Shown piece by piece: positions 61,594 to 62,517 of a stretch of 62,517 nt of DNA. Position 1 is the first letter of the stretch. The number at the start of each line of letters is the position of its first letter. The stretch covers positions 70,174 to 132,690 of the forward strand of contig NZ_MSKL01000004.1 of assembly GCF_001937665.1 (NCBI RefSeq), read 5' to 3'. Position numbers and translations under genes: made by a program. A model generated the notes under the pieces. The model made no database searches, was not told where the DNA came from, and saw only the letters and a list, made by a program, of their open reading frames with translations. This DNA is from Actinomyces oris (GTDB lineage Bacteria > Actinomycetota > Actinomycetes > Actinomycetales > Actinomycetaceae).

Positions 61594-62517
61594 TCAGTGA
61601 CTGGTCTCCTGGTCAGGGTCGTCGTTGGTGCCGTTCTGCTCGTTCACTGAGTCCGATGGTGTCTTAAAGAGCGCCTCCGCCTCTTCAATTCGACCTGCGG
61701 CGCGATAGGCGCTGGCGAGGTTGTTGCGTGAGGTGAGGGTGTGGGGGTGGTGGGGGCCCAGGATGCGGGTGCAGTCGTCGAGGGTCTGCTCGAACATAGG
61801 GATGGCCTCGTTGAGTCTGCCGGCTGCCTGGTAGGCGTAGGCGAGGTTGTTGCGCGAGGTGAGGGTGTCGGGGTGATTGGGTCCTAGGACGCGGGTGCGG
61901 TCCCTGAGGTTCTGTTCGTACAGGGGGATGGCTTCGTTGAACCTGCCCGTGTCTTGGTAGGCGTAGGCGAGGTTGTCGCAGGAGTTGAGCGTGTAGGGGT
62001 GATTGGGTCCCATGATACGGATGGAGTCTTCGAGGTTTTGCTCGTGCAGTTTGACGGCCTCGTCGAGTCTTCCCGCTGCCTGGTAGATGCTCGCGAGGTT
62101 GATGCGTGTAATGAGGGTGTCGGGATGATTGGGGCCCAGGGTGTGGAGCTGAGCGTTGAGGGTTGACTCTTGTAAGGCTATGGCTTTGTCGAGTTGTCCG
62201 GCTGCCTGGTAGGTGCTGGCGAGGTTGTTGCGTGAGGACAGGGTATGGGGGTGACTAGGGCCGTGAAGGGTTTCGACGTCTTTGAGGTTCTGCTGGTGCA
62301 GTTCGATGGCCTCGTCGAGCTTGCCAACTGTCTGGTAGGTATTGGCGAGGTTGTTGCGTGAAGACAGGGTTTCGGGGTGGTTGGGGCCTAAAATGCGGAT
62401 GGAGTCTTCGAGGTTCTGCTGGTGTAGATTGATGGCTTTGTCGAGTTGTCCGGCTGCCTGGTAGGCACTGGCGAGGTTATTGCGTGAGGACAGGGTGTGA
62501 GGGTGGTTGGGGCCCAG
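61594..62517 (-). CDS. Tetratricopeptide repeat protein, C-terminal part
   Basis: The frame is open from the stop at 61594 to the right edge of the window, so the N-terminus is missing. It encodes about seven kinesin-light-chain-like TPR units of 42 residues (126 bp each). Each has the form LAYAYQAAGRLNEAIPMFEQ followed by a GPNHPDTLTSRNN-type turn. The last unit decays into a charged tail ending DPDQETSH. TPR proteins of this type bind partners; in actinobacteria they often carry an N-terminal NTPase or signalling domain, which cannot be seen here. An in-frame ATG at 62013 is only a repeat-internal Met, not the gene start. Confidence 0.85.
   Translation of the reverse strand: MGPNHPHTLSSRNNLASAYQAAGQLDKAINLHQQNLEDSIRILGPNHPETLSSRNNLANTYQTVGKLDEAIELHQQNLKDVETLHGPSHPHTLSSRNNLASTYQAAGQLDKAIALQESTLNAQLHTLGPNHPDTLITRINLASIYQAAGRLDEAVKLHEQNLEDSIRIMGPNHPYTLNSCDNLAYAYQDTGRFNEAIPLYEQNLRDRTRVLGPNHPDTLTSRNNLAYAYQAAGRLNEAIPMFEQTLDDCTRILGPHHPHTLTSRNNLASAYRAAGRIEEAEALFKTPSDSVNEQNGTNDDPDQETSH
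61667..62517. repeat. Tandem 126-bp repeats encoding TPR units
   Basis: Seven copies of a GGTAGGCGNNGGCGAGGTTG-like stretch recur every 125-126 bp, starting near 61699, 61830, 61953, 62078, 62203, 62329 and 62455. They match the 42-residue protein repeat and make the locus prone to unit gain or loss. Confidence 0.8.

Overview
The window looks like chromosome from a high-GC Gram-positive actinobacterium, most likely Actinomyces or a close relative in the Actinomycetaceae. The reasons are uniformly high GC, many actinobacteria-specific families (WhiB, MtrAB-LpqB, DUF3499, Rv3235-like, TIGR03089, DUF6912), gene order that follows the Mycobacterium whiB2 and mtrAB-secA1 neighbourhoods, and a sialidase/beta-galactosidase cluster typical of oral glycan users. 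The genus is an inference. I found no tRNA, rRNA, CRISPR array, insertion sequence or prophage.

Layout. (1) 65-2985: precursor genes for cell-surface polysaccharide (rmlA, rmlC, manA). (2) 2995-11724: a TIGR03089 gene, then whiB with a translationally coupled giant membrane glycosyltransferase and a DUF5719 surface protein, followed by a metallopeptidase-like gene and the DUF3499-Trm112 pair. (3) 11783-19461: a membrane/stress cluster (RDD, SpoIIM-like, DUF58, MoxR ATPase, DUF4350, DUF4129 and a proline-rich polytopic protein). (4) 19741-29242: mtrA-mtrB-lpqB, hpf, comF and secA. (5) 29314-35316: Rv3235-like, LysM, unknown, HTH, SAF, CpaE/MinD-like and DUF6912 genes. (6) 35450-46587: L10 leader, rplJ-rplL with a terminator, a repeat-flanked AbiEi/DUF559-type nuclease gene on the opposite strand, then rpoB and rpoC. 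(7) 46619-52468: DUF4862, a sialidase without a signal peptide, and a GH42 beta-galactosidase. (8) 52574-56704: two membrane protein loci, the second split by an in-frame TAA. (9) 56771-61542: sbcC-sbcD. (10) 61594 to the right edge: the C-terminal part of a TPR repeat protein.

How the genes fit together. Regions 1-5 serve the envelope: sugar-nucleotide supply, polymer assembly, the envelope-sensing MtrAB-LpqB system and Sec export. Region 6 is the core transcription/translation block. Region 7 probably handles sialylated and galactosylated host glycans inside the cell.

The most unusual observations are the nuclease gene bracketed by two near-identical 111-bp direct repeats between rplL and rpoB, the membrane protein gene interrupted by a single in-frame stop, and a perfect 16-bp palindrome with a repeated half-site upstream of manA. 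I did not find a convincing complete new defence or biosynthetic system.
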